64,000 nucleotides of DNA from VRUE01 sp963742535 (GCA_963742535.1 CAVUMC010000002.1:1984001-2048000), one strand, 5' to 3'. Counted from the first letter of the stretch, positions 48,819 to 59,173 are shown. Numbers and translations are program-made. The notes: generated from the letters alone by a model not told the origin.

Positions 48819-51800
48819 ACGCCGTCACCAAGAAGATCACGATCGGCCTGTTGGCCCTCTGCGCGCTGCTGGTCCCGGCTTCTCAAGCGAGCGCCGCCGA
48901 AGCTCCGGCCTGGCGCTTTGACATCACCTCGATGCCGACCAAGCTGGAACCGGGGGCCACTCGCGCTTTCAGCGGCGTCCCCGAGTACTTCCTGCTGGCG
49001 ACCAACGTCGGCACCGCGCCAACCAAAGGCCCTGTGACGATCACCGACACGCTGCCGGCGGGCCTGACGCTGAGGAGCGTGGTGCCGTTCGGCTCGAATT
49101 ACGAAAATCTCGGCACCTGCACCGAAGAAGCTCCGACCGTCACCTGTGTCGTTCCTCCCCCGATCCAGCCCGGGGAATACGTCAGCGTCAGCATCGGCTT
49201 TGACGTCGACGGGACCGGCACGATCCTGCACGAGGGCGACGCGATCGCCGACCAGGCGATTCTCTCCGGCGGTGGCGCCACCGCCGCGGTCGCCGAAAAC
49301 ACGACCGAAGTCTCTTCGACGCCCGCTCCTTTCGAGTTCCTGCCGGGTATCACGGGCTTCGGCATGACCCCCTATGCCGAGGACGGCACGGCCGAAACGC
49401 TGGCCGGCGGGCACCCGCACGTGTTCTCGGTCAATCTCAGCGTCTCCACGGAAATGCGGGGCACGGCTCTTACTGGCGTCGACGGCGGCCAGCGCGACGT
49501 CTATACGTATCTGCCACGGGGGATGATCATCAACCCGACGGCGACACCGCGGCGCTGCGCCGAGGTGCTGATAGAGGCCTTCGACTGTCCGGCCAACACC
49601 CAGATCGGAGTGGCCAACGTCCTCACCGCAGTCCTTACACCGACCATCTTCGCGGAACCCGTTTACAACATGGAACCGGCGCCGGGCAAGGCATCGAACT
49701 TCGGCTTGAACGTCTTCGGCTACCAAGTCCACATCGAGGGCGGTGTGCGCCCAGGCGACTACACCGAGATGGCCGAAACGCGGGGGATTCCCAACCTGCA
49801 GCGCAAGCCTGCGATGGGGATTCAGCTGCTGCTCTGGGGCGACCCGAGCGCGCCCAGTTTCGACTACGTGCGGAGGAGCCCCAATAGCGGTTGCCCATTC
49901 ACGCCCGGGTTTCTTTGCCCGGTCCCTGAGCAAGACACCGCGGCGCTCAGCATGCCGACCTCCTGCGCGGAAGTCTCCACCGGGGAATCCGAAGCCTTCT
50001 CCTATGAACACCCGAACGGACCGCCGGCTAAACGCCAGGACGTGATGCGTGACTCCAGCGGCAACGAAATCGGCATCACCGGCTGCGCCGGGGTGGAATT
50101 CAAACCGACGCTGAAAGCAAGGCCGACGACGAACGTCGCCGACTCGCCGAGCGGGCTCGACGTCGACCTGGAGGTGCCGCAGACCAGCTCGCTGAGCCAG
50201 CGGGCGACGGCGCACCTGCGCAAGGCCGAAGTAACCCTGCCCGAAGGCCTGGTGATCAACCCCTCGGGTGCGAATGGCCTCAGTGGCTGCTCCTCGGCCC
50301 AGATCGGCATCGACAACGCAACCGCGGTGCCAAACGGCAACGCGCCGGCCTGTCCGGCGACCTCGCGGATCGGCTCGATCGAAGTCGAATCGGCCCTGGT
50401 CGACCACCCACTGCCGGGATCGGTCTACGCGGCAATGCCTGGGGATAACCCCTTCGGCTCACTGCTTGCGATCTACGCGGTGGTCGAAGACCCAAGGGCA
50501 GGCCTCCTGGTCAAGCTGCCGGGCCATGTGGTGGCCGACCCCAACACAGGTCGACTCGTGGCCACCTTCGACAACAACCCCCAGCTGCCGTTCAGCCACT
50601 TCAAGCTGAACTTCTTCGGCGGCGCCCACGGCGTGCTTCGTACCCCGGCAACCTGCGGCAACTACTCCACGACGTCATCGCTGACGCCGTGGTCAGCCCC
50701 TGACTCAGGCCCACCAGCAGCGGCGAAAGACAATTACTCGATCAGCGCCCCGCCCGCGGGTGGAAGCTGCGGCAGCACCTTGACCAATGCCCCGAGCCTC
50801 GACGCCGGCGTGGTCAGCCCCGTGGCCTCCAAGTACACCCCCTTCGTCTTGCACCTACGCCGCAACGACGGCTCCCAGCCGATCTCCTCGTTCAAGACGA
50901 CGCTGCCTCCGGGGCTCACGGGTCGACTTGCCGGCACGGCAGAGTGCTCTGATGCAGCGTTGGCTGCTGCGGCTTCGAAGACGGGAGCGCAGGAGCAGTC
51001 TTCACCCTCTTGCCCCTCGAGTTCCCACCTGGGCTCGGTCGTAGCAGGAGCCGGAGCAGGCCCCTCCCCCTACTACGCCCACGGCGATGCCTACCTGGCG
51101 GGTCCTTACAAGGGAGCGCCGCTCTCACTCGCGGTCATCACCCCGGCGGTGGCAGGCCCCTATGACCTCGGCACGATCGTGGTCCGTGCAGCGCTTCGAG
51201 TGGATGGCTCCACCGGCCAGATCACCGCCGAATCGGATGCGATCCCCTCGATCCTGCAGGGCATCCCACTGGACGTGCGCTCGATCGACGTCCAGCTCGA
51301 CCGGCCGAACTTCAGCTTGACCGGGACGAGCTGTGATCCGAGCGCCTTCTCGGGCTCGGCAACCTCGACCCTGGGTCAGATCGCACCGCTGACTGCCCGT
51401 TACCAACTCGGTGAGTGCCAGGGCCTCGGCTTCAAACCGAAGCTCGGCATCCGTCTCACGGGCTCCACGAAACGCGGTGGTCATCCAGCCCTCAAAGGCA
51501 CGGTGACGATGCCGGCCGGCGGAGCCAACATCGCCGAAGCATCGGTGGCACTGCCCCATTCGGAGTTCCTGGACCAGAGCCACATCGGCACGGTCTGCAC
51601 CAGGGTGCAGTTCGCCGAAGGAGACGGCAACGGCTCCAATTGCCCAGCGGCATCGATCTACGGCTCCGCAACAGCAACCAGCCCCCTGGTCGACTACGCC
51701 TTGGAAGGAAACGTCTTCCTCAGATCCTCGACCAACAAGCTGCCCGACCTGGTGGTCGCCCTTCATGGACCGCCATCTCAACCGATCGCGGTTGACGTAG

Positions 51801-52093
51801 CCGGTCGCATCGACTCGGTCAAGGGCGGCATCCGCACCACCTTCGAAGGAGTCCCAGACCTGCCGGTCTCCTCCTTCGTGCTGAGCATGCAAGGCGGCAA
51901 GAAGGGATTGCTGCAGAACTCGACCAACATCTGCAAGGCGACCAACAAGGCAACGGCCTTGATCGCGGCTCAAAACGGCAAGGGCGTCGAACTACGGCCC
52001 GAACTGAAGAACTCCAAGTGCGCCAAGGCCAAGAAGTCAAAGAAGAGGAAGGCCAAGAAGCAAAAGCACTCCTCCAAGCGCGCGGCCCGCTAG
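48815..52093 (+). CDS. Large secreted surface protein B1 with lysine-rich tail
   Basis: 1092 residues, ATG overlapping the previous stop. Signal peptide about 1-28. An N-terminal DUF11-like domain (about 35-170: TITDTLPAGLTLRSVVPFG) is followed by several all-beta modules that recur in its paralog at 54460: ATAHLRKAEVTLPEGLVINP with PATSRIGSIEVESALVDHPL, and LGFKPKLGIRLTGSTKRGGH with DLPVSSFVLSMQGGKKGLLQ. Cysteines are spaced as if for disulfides. The tail KCAKAKKSKKRKAKKQKHSS is strongly basic. Probably a matrix or cell-wall associated protein; function unknown. Confidence 0.85.
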   Translation: MNAVTKKITIGLLALCALLVPASQASAAEAPAWRFDITSMPTKLEPGATRAFSGVPEYFLLATNVGTAPTKGPVTITDTLPAGLTLRSVVPFGSNYENLGTCTEEAPTVTCVVPPPIQPGEYVSVSIGFDVDGTGTILHEGDAIADQAILSGGGATAAVAENTTEVSSTPAPFEFLPGITGFGMTPYAEDGTAETLAGGHPHVFSVNLSVSTEMRGTALTGVDGGQRDVYTYLPRGMIINPTATPRRCAEVLIEAFDCPANTQIGVANVLTAVLTPTIFAEPVYNMEPAPGKASNFGLNVFGYQVHIEGGVRPGDYTEMAETRGIPNLQRKPAMGIQLLLWGDPSAPSFDYVRRSPNSGCPFTPGFLCPVPEQDTAALSMPTSCAEVSTGESEAFSYEHPNGPPAKRQDVMRDSSGNEIGITGCAGVEFKPTLKARPTTNVADSPSGLDVDLEVPQTSSLSQRATAHLRKAEVTLPEGLVINPSGANGLSGCSSAQIGIDNATAVPNGNAPACPATSRIGSIEVESALVDHPLPGSVYAAMPGDNPFGSLLAIYAVVEDPRAGLLVKLPGHVVADPNTGRLVATFDNNPQLPFSHFKLNFFGGAHGVLRTPATCGNYSTTSSLTPWSAPDSGPPAAAKDNYSISAPPAGGSCGSTLTNAPSLDAGVVSPVASKYTPFVLHLRRNDGSQPISSFKTTLPPGLTGRLAGTAECSDAALAAAASKTGAQEQSSPSCPSSSHLGSVVAGAGAGPSPYYAHGDAYLAGPYKGAPLSLAVITPAVAGPYDLGTIVVRAALRVDGSTGQITAESDAIPSILQGIPLDVRSIDVQLDRPNFSLTGTSCDPSAFSGSATSTLGQIAPLTARYQLGECQGLGFKPKLGIRLTGSTKRGGHPALKGTVTMPAGGANIAEASVALPHSEFLDQSHIGTVCTRVQFAEGDGNGSNCPAASIYGSATATSPLVDYALEGNVFLRSSTNKLPDLVVALHGPPSQPIAVDVAGRIDSVKGGIRTTFEGVPDLPVSSFVLSMQGGKKGLLQNSTNICKATNKATALIAAQNGKGVELRPELKNSKCAKAKKSKKRKAKKQKHSSKRAAR

Positions 52094-52111
52094 CAAGGAG
52101 CGCGCAAAGCA

Positions 52112-54460
52112 ATGCGCATCAAGCAAAGGCGCCACCGCTTCTTCAAGTGCGGTGGCGCCATCCTGCTCACCCTCGGTCTCCTACTCACTGCGGGCACTTC
52201 ATCAGCCTTGGCCGCAGGCCCACCGATCGCCGGCCAGCTCTGGGCCTCCCAGGTCGACTCTCGCTCAGCCACCCTGAGCGCCGAAGTAGACCCCAATGGC
52301 TCGCTCACCAGCGGCTACTTCGAGTACACCCCCCAGGCCACATACGAAACCAAAGGCTTCACAGGAGCCAAACGGATCAACATCAACGTGATCGGCACCG
52401 AAGCCGGGATGTTCCCGGTCAACTTCCCGACGATCACCGGCCTCGCCTCGGACACCACCTACCGCTATCGCCTCGTCCTCACCAACGGCAAAGGCCAGAT
52501 CACAGAACCCAAAGTTGCTCCCTATCCCTTCTTCGTCACCTTCCCGGCCTCGGGCGGCCCCTTGCTCCCCGACGGCCGTGGCTGGGAGATGGTCTCCCCG
52601 GTCGACAAAAACGGCGGCGGGATAGCAACACCGGAATCGATTGCCGAAGGCGGCACGCTTCAAGCCGCGTCTCAAGGTGGCAGTGCCACCTACTCCTCTG
52701 CCTCCTCATTCGCGGGAGGAGCCGGGGCCCCGCCGGCCTCCCAGTACATCTCCACCCGCTCATCATCAGGCTGGTCCACCCAGAACATCACCGTGCCGAT
52801 CTTCTCGGGCTCCTATGACATCGCCAAAGGCGGTGCGCCCTACCGGCTCTTCTCGACTGACCTCACTCGCAGCCTTCTCCTCAACGGCAAGGGCTGCCGC
52901 GGTGAAGTAAGTGGTTGCCCGGTCCCCAACCCGACCCTGCCGGGAACCGATGCTCCAACGGGCTTTCAGAACTACTACCTGCGCACCACCTCATCCGGCG
53001 GCTTCGAGGCATTGCTCGGACCGAGCGAGACCGGACTCTCGGGACAGAGTGCCTCGCAGTTCGAAGTCACGCTCGCCGGCACTTCTGAAGACCTCACCCA
53101 CGTGGTGCTCTCTTCCTGCGCCAAGCTCACCCCCAGCGCGACTTCGGGTTGCCCGGGGCAGGCGAACCTCTATGAGTTCTCCGGTGGCTTGCTCAAACAA
53201 CTGAACGCTTCACCGGGCGCCACCCTCGCCGCTCAAGGCGCCAACGCAGTCTCCACCGACGGCAACCGTGTCTACCTCTACGAAGCGGGCAATCTCTCCG
53301 TCAGGGACGGCGCGACTCTGAAGCAGGCCGACCAAGGAGCTGGGGGAGGGGGGACCTTCGAGCTCGCCTCGACCGATGGCTCGATCGCCTACTTCTCCAA
53401 GGGCGGGGATCTCTACCGCTACGGGACGGTTGCCAACACAGCAACCAAGCTGACCTCTTCGGCTGACTTCAAAGGAGTGCTCGGTGCCGGCAGCAACGGA
53501 GCGAACCTCTACTACCTGCGCACCGGCGGCCTCTACCGCTGCACCGCCGCCAACACCGCGGCAGCCAACGGCTGCGACGTCGCAGTGAAGATCGCTGCCT
53601 CCGCCGATACCTCCGACTACCCACCGGCAACCGGCACCTCCCGCGTCACTGCCGACGGCACCAAGCTCCTCTTCGTCTCCACCACTCCGCTGGAAGACCA
53701 CAACGGCAACACCTACGACAACACCGACCTCGGTTCAGGCGAACCTGATTCCCAGGTCTACCTCTATGACGCCAGCCTCGGCATCACCTGCGTCTCTTGC
53801 AACCCGACCAATGGCAGACCGACCGGGCCCTCGACGCTCCCCGGGGCGATCAAGAACGGTTCGGGCCTCAGGGCCTATAAGCCACGAGTCCTGGTCGACG
53901 GTGGCAAGCGCGTCTTCTTTGACTCCGGTGACGCGCTCGTCCCGACCGACACCAATACCCAGGGTGCCGGTGGGGCGGGAGTCCCCGACCCCTACCAGTG
54001 GGAGGTCCAGGGCGAGGGCAGCTGCACCAGAGCCGATGGCTGCGCGTCCATCCTTTCTACCGGCAGGGACCCGATCCCCTCCTTCTTCGCCGACGCCTCC
54101 ACCGACGGATCAGACGCCTACTTCCTCACCGGTTCCTCGCTGGTCACCAAGGACCCTGGCGCGATCGATCTCTATGACGCCCGCGTCGGCGGCGGCTTTG
54201 GAGAACCCGGCGAAGGGATCCCCTGTGAGGGCGACTCCTGCCAGGCACTTCCACCGGAACCGACAGAGCCGACCCTGACCACGCTTCTCTCAGGCCCAGG
54301 CAATCCGCCCGTTCACTACACCCGCTACGGCACCAAGGCGGCCAAGAGCTGCCCGAAAGGCAAGGTGCCAAAGACGGTCAAGACGAAGGGCGGCAAGAAG
54401 GTGAAGAAGTGCGTGGCGAAGCGGACCGCCAGACCGAAGAACCGTAGGGGAGGCAAGTGA
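52112..54460 (+). CDS. Large secreted protein A2: FN3-like domain plus propeller-like region
   Basis: 782 residues. Signal peptide about 1-35, one FN3-like domain (about 38-145, with SRSATLSAEVDPNGSLTSGY), then a propeller-like region: DGRGWEMVSPVDKNGGG, ITCVSCNPTNGRPTGPSTLP, TGSSLVTKDPGAIDLYDARV. This matches the C-terminal half of the 43977-48818 protein, including the CNPT motif and the acidic-Cys pair before the tail. It ends in SCPKGKVPKTVKTKGGKKVK and more basic residues. It lacks NHL repeats. 18 bases separate it from the preceding gene. Confidence 0.85.
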   Translation: MRIKQRRHRFFKCGGAILLTLGLLLTAGTSSALAAGPPIAGQLWASQVDSRSATLSAEVDPNGSLTSGYFEYTPQATYETKGFTGAKRININVIGTEAGMFPVNFPTITGLASDTTYRYRLVLTNGKGQITEPKVAPYPFFVTFPASGGPLLPDGRGWEMVSPVDKNGGGIATPESIAEGGTLQAASQGGSATYSSASSFAGGAGAPPASQYISTRSSSGWSTQNITVPIFSGSYDIAKGGAPYRLFSTDLTRSLLLNGKGCRGEVSGCPVPNPTLPGTDAPTGFQNYYLRTTSSGGFEALLGPSETGLSGQSASQFEVTLAGTSEDLTHVVLSSCAKLTPSATSGCPGQANLYEFSGGLLKQLNASPGATLAAQGANAVSTDGNRVYLYEAGNLSVRDGATLKQADQGAGGGGTFELASTDGSIAYFSKGGDLYRYGTVANTATKLTSSADFKGVLGAGSNGANLYYLRTGGLYRCTAANTAAANGCDVAVKIAASADTSDYPPATGTSRVTADGTKLLFVSTTPLEDHNGNTYDNTDLGSGEPDSQVYLYDASLGITCVSCNPTNGRPTGPSTLPGAIKNGSGLRAYKPRVLVDGGKRVFFDSGDALVPTDTNTQGAGGAGVPDPYQWEVQGEGSCTRADGCASILSTGRDPIPSFFADASTDGSDAYFLTGSSLVTKDPGAIDLYDARVGGGFGEPGEGIPCEGDSCQALPPEPTEPTLTTLLSGPGNPPVHYTRYGTKAAKSCPKGKVPKTVKTKGGKKVKKCVAKRTARPKNRRGGK

Positions 54461-57441
54461 TGAGGCGACTCGCCGTTGCTGCAGCTTTTGTCCTTTCCTT
54501 GGTGGCGATCGCAGCGCCCGTTGCCAACGCCGCCCTCGGCTTCAAGGCGGGCAAAGAAGGATTCGCGGTCTCGGTCAAGACCCAAGACGGCAAACCCTCC
54601 ACAGAAGCCGGCAAGCACCCCGGCGAATGGAGCATGCACCTTGGCTTCAATGAAACGAGTGGCTTCCCCGACGGCGATCTGCGTGACCTGCGGGTTGAAA
54701 CCCCGCAGGGAATGCTGCTCAACCCGACCTTCCAAGGCTCGGTGGCGAGTGAACTGGTCAAGTGCTCGCTCGTCGACTTCCAGACGCATCGAGTCTCCCC
54801 CTACGAAGAAAGCTTCTCGGGGGAGAGCTGTCCGGTCTATACCCAGGTCGGCACGATCGACGTGCATTCATCCTTCGGCGGTGGGATCACAAGGCGTTTT
54901 GGGCTCTTCAACCTCAAGGCCGCCCCAGGGTTGCCCGCTCAGCTAGGTGCTTCACCCTACGGCTCACCGGTCGTCTTCGACACGACCTTGGTGACCGATT
55001 CCAGTGGCCGTTACACACTTTCCCTTGAAACAAAGGACTTCTCGCAGTCGCTCGATATCTCAGGCATCGACATCAACCTCTGGGGCGTGCCCTGGGCAAC
55101 TTCGCATGACCCAGAACGAGGCAACTGCCTCAACGAGGAAGACCCAGCTGCCTACCACGGTGAACTGCACAAAATCGAAATGATCGAAGAAGAAGAAGTG
55201 TTCACTCCCGCCACCTGCGGGGTCGGCCCTCCCGGCGAATATCCCCCCAAAGCCTTCGTCACCCTGCCGACCGAGTGCTCTCCGTCGCTGTCCTTCACAG
55301 CCACCGCTGGTTCCTGGCAACAACCAACCCCGGTGAGCGCGACGGCGAGGAACGAGAACGCCCTCGGCCAGGCAGTGCCCTTGAGCAACTGCGCCAACCT
55401 CCCCTTCACCCCCCAACCGATAGGCCTGCTGAACACCACCAACGCCTCAACCTCCTCGGGCTATGCCTTCCGCCTCACCTCAGATCAGGAAGGCCTGGTC
55501 CAACCAACCCAGCCAGTGGCATCGGCTGCGCGCAAGGTCGTCGTCCATCTGCCCCAAGGAGTCACCGTCAACCCCTCGGTCGGAGCGGGCCTGATCGGCT
55601 GCTCTCCTTCCCAATACGCAGCCGAGACCCCCTTCAACGGCCAGGGAGCCGGTTGTCCCAACGGCTCGAAGATCGGCGACTTCATCGTCCAGACTCCGCT
55701 CTTTGAAGACGTGGCGGGCAGGGAATTCTTCAACGGGGCGATCTATTTGGCCCAACCGAGGGACAACCCCTCTGGCTCCTTGGTCGCGGTTTATCTGGTC
55801 GCAAAGCTCCCCCAGCGGGGCGTGATGATCAAGCTCCCAGGCAAGATCGACCCCAATCCCTCTGACGGCACGATCACCGCCACCTTCGAAGGCCTGCCCC
55901 AGCTCCCCTACACCGACCTCGCGATGGACTTCCGGGCTGGGCAGCGGGCATTCTTGATCAGCCCTCCCTCTTGCGGGGAAGCGATCACAAGGACGGAGAT
56001 GACCCCCTGGTCCAACGAAACCACGGTCCCCAGCACCCCAACCTCTTCAGACATCACCTCGGGAGTCGACTTCGGACCCTGCCCAAGCGGAACCCCGCCT
56101 TTCAATGTCGAAGCCGTAACCGGCGGCATCAACTCCAACGTCAACTCCTACACCCCCTACTACGTCCACCTCACCCGCCACGACACCGACCAGGAGATCA
56201 CCTCCTACTCCCTGGTCCTGCCCAAGGGCATCACCGGCAAGCTGGCGGGAGTCCCCTATTGCCCTGAGGCAGGCATCGAAGCCTCACGCCGAAACACCGG
56301 CTTTGGCGAGGAAGCCCATCCCTCCTGTCCTGCCGCCTCTCAAGTCGGCAGGACCCTGACCGGCTACGGGGTAGGACCAGCCTTGACCTATGCCGCCGGG
56401 AGGATCTACCTGGCAGGCCCCTACCACGGAGCGCCCTTGTCCCTGGTCACGGTCAACTCAGCCACGGTCGGCCCCTTCGACCTCGGCACGATCGTGATCC
56501 GGTCTGCCTTCCAGGTCGATCCCCACACCGCCCAGCTGCGGATCGACTCCTCCGCATCGGACCCGATCCCCCACATCATCGACGGCATCCCGCTGCACCT
56601 AAGAGAGGTCCGCATCTACGTCGATCGGCCCAACTTCACCCACAACCCCTCGAGCTGTGAGCCGTCGAACCTCGAATCGACCCTTACAGGCTCAGGCGCG
56701 ACCTTCGAAAGCGCCTCTGATGACTCCAAAGTCACGCTCTCCCGCCACTTCCAATTGCTGAACTGCTCGACCTTGGGCTTCAAGCCAAAGCTCGGCATAA
56801 GGCTGAGAGGCAACTTCCACCGCGGTGGCTACCCCCAGCTCAGAGCGACCTTCGCCGCCAGAGGACCCCAGGACTCAAACCTGAGGCGGATCGAGGTCGA
56901 AATGCCCCACGCGGAGTTCTTGGCCCAAAACCACATCAGAGAAGTCTGCTCGCGGGTGCAATTCGATGCCAAACGCTGTCCCTCAGGCTCGGTCTATGGC
57001 TCCGCCGTCGCCTACACCCCTCTTCTCTCTGAACCGCTGAGGGGAAACGTCTACCTGCGCTCCTCCAGCGGCAAGCTGCCGGACTTGGTCGCAGACCTCT
57101 ACTCCGGAGCGGTTCGCATCGTCGTCGAAGGCCACATTGGCCCGACCAAGCAAGGCGGAGTCGATGCCTTCTTCGACGAACTGCCAGACCAGCCCTTGGA
57201 TCGCTTCGTGATGACGCTGCGAGGCGGCAAGCACGGCCTGCTGACCAACTCGACCAACATCTGCGCCGCTCCTCCCTTCGCCTCTGTCTCCTCGATCGCC
57301 CAGAACAACATCGGGGCCAAGTTCAACACGGTGCTGCGGGGGACTTGTGGGGGGAAGGGGAAGCCGAAGGGGAAGACCAAGCAGGGGAAAGGGAAGGGGA
57401 GCAAAGGACAAGGCAAGGGGCATAAGAAGGGTGGGAAGTGA
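54460..57441 (+). CDS. Large secreted surface protein B2 with glycine/lysine-rich tail
   Basis: 993 residues, ATG 54460 in a TGATG overlap (GTG 54457 also possible). Signal peptide about 1-25. Paralog of the 48815-52093 protein: VVVHLPQGVTVNPSVGAGLI with GSKIGDFIVQTPLFEDVAGR, and LGFKPKLGIRLRGNFHRGGY with PLDRFVMTLRGGKHGLLTNS correspond module by module. It has no DUF11-like domain. The tail GKPKGKTKQGKGKGSKGQGK is basic but glycine-rich. Same block, so probably made with its partners. Confidence 0.85.
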   Translation: MRRLAVAAAFVLSLVAIAAPVANAALGFKAGKEGFAVSVKTQDGKPSTEAGKHPGEWSMHLGFNETSGFPDGDLRDLRVETPQGMLLNPTFQGSVASELVKCSLVDFQTHRVSPYEESFSGESCPVYTQVGTIDVHSSFGGGITRRFGLFNLKAAPGLPAQLGASPYGSPVVFDTTLVTDSSGRYTLSLETKDFSQSLDISGIDINLWGVPWATSHDPERGNCLNEEDPAAYHGELHKIEMIEEEEVFTPATCGVGPPGEYPPKAFVTLPTECSPSLSFTATAGSWQQPTPVSATARNENALGQAVPLSNCANLPFTPQPIGLLNTTNASTSSGYAFRLTSDQEGLVQPTQPVASAARKVVVHLPQGVTVNPSVGAGLIGCSPSQYAAETPFNGQGAGCPNGSKIGDFIVQTPLFEDVAGREFFNGAIYLAQPRDNPSGSLVAVYLVAKLPQRGVMIKLPGKIDPNPSDGTITATFEGLPQLPYTDLAMDFRAGQRAFLISPPSCGEAITRTEMTPWSNETTVPSTPTSSDITSGVDFGPCPSGTPPFNVEAVTGGINSNVNSYTPYYVHLTRHDTDQEITSYSLVLPKGITGKLAGVPYCPEAGIEASRRNTGFGEEAHPSCPAASQVGRTLTGYGVGPALTYAAGRIYLAGPYHGAPLSLVTVNSATVGPFDLGTIVIRSAFQVDPHTAQLRIDSSASDPIPHIIDGIPLHLREVRIYVDRPNFTHNPSSCEPSNLESTLTGSGATFESASDDSKVTLSRHFQLLNCSTLGFKPKLGIRLRGNFHRGGYPQLRATFAARGPQDSNLRRIEVEMPHAEFLAQNHIREVCSRVQFDAKRCPSGSVYGSAVAYTPLLSEPLRGNVYLRSSSGKLPDLVADLYSGAVRIVVEGHIGPTKQGGVDAFFDELPDQPLDRFVMTLRGGKHGLLTNSTNICAAPPFASVSSIAQNNIGAKFNTVLRGTCGGKGKPKGKTKQGKGKGSKGQGKGHKKGGK

Positions 57442-58208
57442 GCAGGGCCCTGGTCGTTCTTGGGGTGTGTGTGGCCGTTGCGGTTGGCGGTTGCGGTGGG
57501 GGAGATGACGGTGGTTCCACCTCGAGCGTTAGTGAAACCACACCTACATCCAGCTCCACGCAACCTTCACAGCAGAGCATCACCCCTACCTCACAGGGTG
57601 AAAAGAGTAAGCAGGACAAAGGCAAGTCCGATGGCTCCACCTCTAAGAGCGACTCTCAGAAGCCGAGCAACGAAAGCAATAACTCTTCGGACCCCCACCG
57701 CACCAAGGTCCCCCGCATCTCCTCCGCCCCAACCGCCGGCTCAAGCGCCCCAGCCCCAGGAGTGAAGACCGTCAAGGACGGCGACAACAGCGTCCAGGAA
57801 TACGGCGTCGAGTCAGGCAGCTCAGAACGAAGAGAAGCCGCGATCGCCCTGCAGGCCTACCTCAACGCCAGGGCCGAAGAGGACTGGGGGAGTGCCTGTT
57901 CGCTTCTGGCTAAGAAGCCGATGGAACAACTGGAACGCCTGCAGGCCGCGGCCGCCAAGCAAGGCAGGAAGCTCGATGGCTGCGCTCCGACGATGGCCCT
58001 GCTGAGAGAAGGCGAAGCCCAGTCCGAGGAACAGTCGGTGATCACCGAAGTCCTCAGCTTCCGAGGCGGCGGCGACATCTCCGGCGATCCCTCCTACCTG
58101 CTCTATCTCGCCCCACCGGGCAGGACCCTCTTCAGCATGCCGATGTATTCCGAGGGGGGCACCTGGAAGGTCGGGCTGGCAAGAGCGGCTGAACTTCCGG
58201 TCGGCTGA
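57438..58208 (+). CDS. Lipoprotein with Ser/Thr-rich linker
   Basis: 256 residues from GTG 57438 (overlap with the previous stop). Lipobox VGGC with Cys19. A disordered Ser/Thr/Lys linker (25-110) leads to a small C-terminal domain (about 120-256) with EAAIALQAYLNARAEEDWGS and ACSLLAKKPMEQLERLQA, the pattern of NTF2-like/lumazine-type small alpha+beta domains seen in many actinobacterial lipoproteins. It could anchor the surface complex to the membrane (inference). Confidence 0.8.
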   Translation: MSRALVVLGVCVAVAVGGCGGGDDGGSTSSVSETTPTSSSTQPSQQSITPTSQGEKSKQDKGKSDGSTSKSDSQKPSNESNNSSDPHRTKVPRISSAPTAGSSAPAPGVKTVKDGDNSVQEYGVESGSSERREAAIALQAYLNARAEEDWGSACSLLAKKPMEQLERLQAAAAKQGRKLDGCAPTMALLREGEAQSEEQSVITEVLSFRGGGDISGDPSYLLYLAPPGRTLFSMPMYSEGGTWKVGLARAAELPVG

Positions 58209-58243
58209 AGAGTCTTGAAACGCAACCTACGAGCGAGGAAACC

Positions 58244-59032
58244 ATGAACCCAAAGCGCTTCTACGTCGTCTTGCCGATCGCGCTGGTCGCGATCGGTTCC
58301 CTCGCTGTCTTCGCAAAGGCCGAAATCGCCCAGCAGGGCAACCTGCGGGTAACCGTCTCAGGCAAGCTCGCCCCCAAGAAGCTGCCAAGAGAAGGAGTAG
58401 CCCCGATCTCAGTCTCGGTAGGCGGCCAGATCGCCACCACCGACGAAACCCTGCCGCCCACATTGAAGAAGCTCCGGGTAGAGCTAAACCGCCACGGCCG
58501 CCTCGACTACAAGGGCCTGCCCACCTGCGACTACGCGAGGATCCAACCGGGATCAAGCTCCCACGCCCTGGCGGGCTGCAGATCCTCATTGGTCGGAGAA
58601 GGAACGTTTAACGCCGCGATCACGCTCTCAGGCCAAGACCCCTATCCGACCCAGGGAAAGCTCTTGGTCTTCAACAGCACCAAAGGCGGCAAGCCCGTCC
58701 TCTACGGCCATATCTATTCCCCCCATCCCTTCGCCACCTCCTTCGTAATCATCTTCAAGGTCTCCCAGCTTGCGAAGGGCACCTACGGCGTAGTGCTAGA
58801 CGCCCCCCTGCCCAAGGCGATGAAGAGCTGGGGACGCCTCACAGGGCTGGAAATGACCCTCGACAGGCGCTTCAACTACAAGGGCCAATCCCATAGCTAC
58901 ATCAGCTCCGGCTGTCCCGCCCCCAAGGGCACGAGCCTCGTTGCCTTCCCGATCGCCCGGACTTCCTTTGCCTTCAGCGGCGGCAAGCAGCTCTCCTCGG
59001 TGCTTCAGGGGAGCTGCCGGGTTCGGGGTTAG
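58244..59032 (+). CDS. Exported protein, unrecognised
   Basis: 262 residues with an N-terminal signal or anchor (about 7-26, VVLPIALVAIGSLAVFAKA) and an all-beta mature part containing four cysteines (LPTCDYARI, LAGCRSSLV, SSGCPAPKG, GSCRVRG). Segments such as RVTVSGKLAPKKLPREGVAP and LDYKGLPTCDYARIQPGSSS recur in this type of secreted protein in related bacteria. 35 bases behind the lipoprotein gene; likely the same block. Confidence 0.78.
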   Translation: MNPKRFYVVLPIALVAIGSLAVFAKAEIAQQGNLRVTVSGKLAPKKLPREGVAPISVSVGGQIATTDETLPPTLKKLRVELNRHGRLDYKGLPTCDYARIQPGSSSHALAGCRSSLVGEGTFNAAITLSGQDPYPTQGKLLVFNSTKGGKPVLYGHIYSPHPFATSFVIIFKVSQLAKGTYGVVLDAPLPKAMKSWGRLTGLEMTLDRRFNYKGQSHSYISSGCPAPKGTSLVAFPIARTSFAFSGGKQLSSVLQGSCRVRG

Positions 59033-59173
59033 GGCAAGGCAGGGGGTCGAGAGGCGCGTGCCGCTTAATCGTCCCCTAAGCTGCCGAGTCCCTGGGCACC
59101 CGCGTGTGTTTGGGAAGATGAGAGCTCTGGGAACATGGGACTGGGACGACCACAGGAACGAGAGGAAGGTTTG

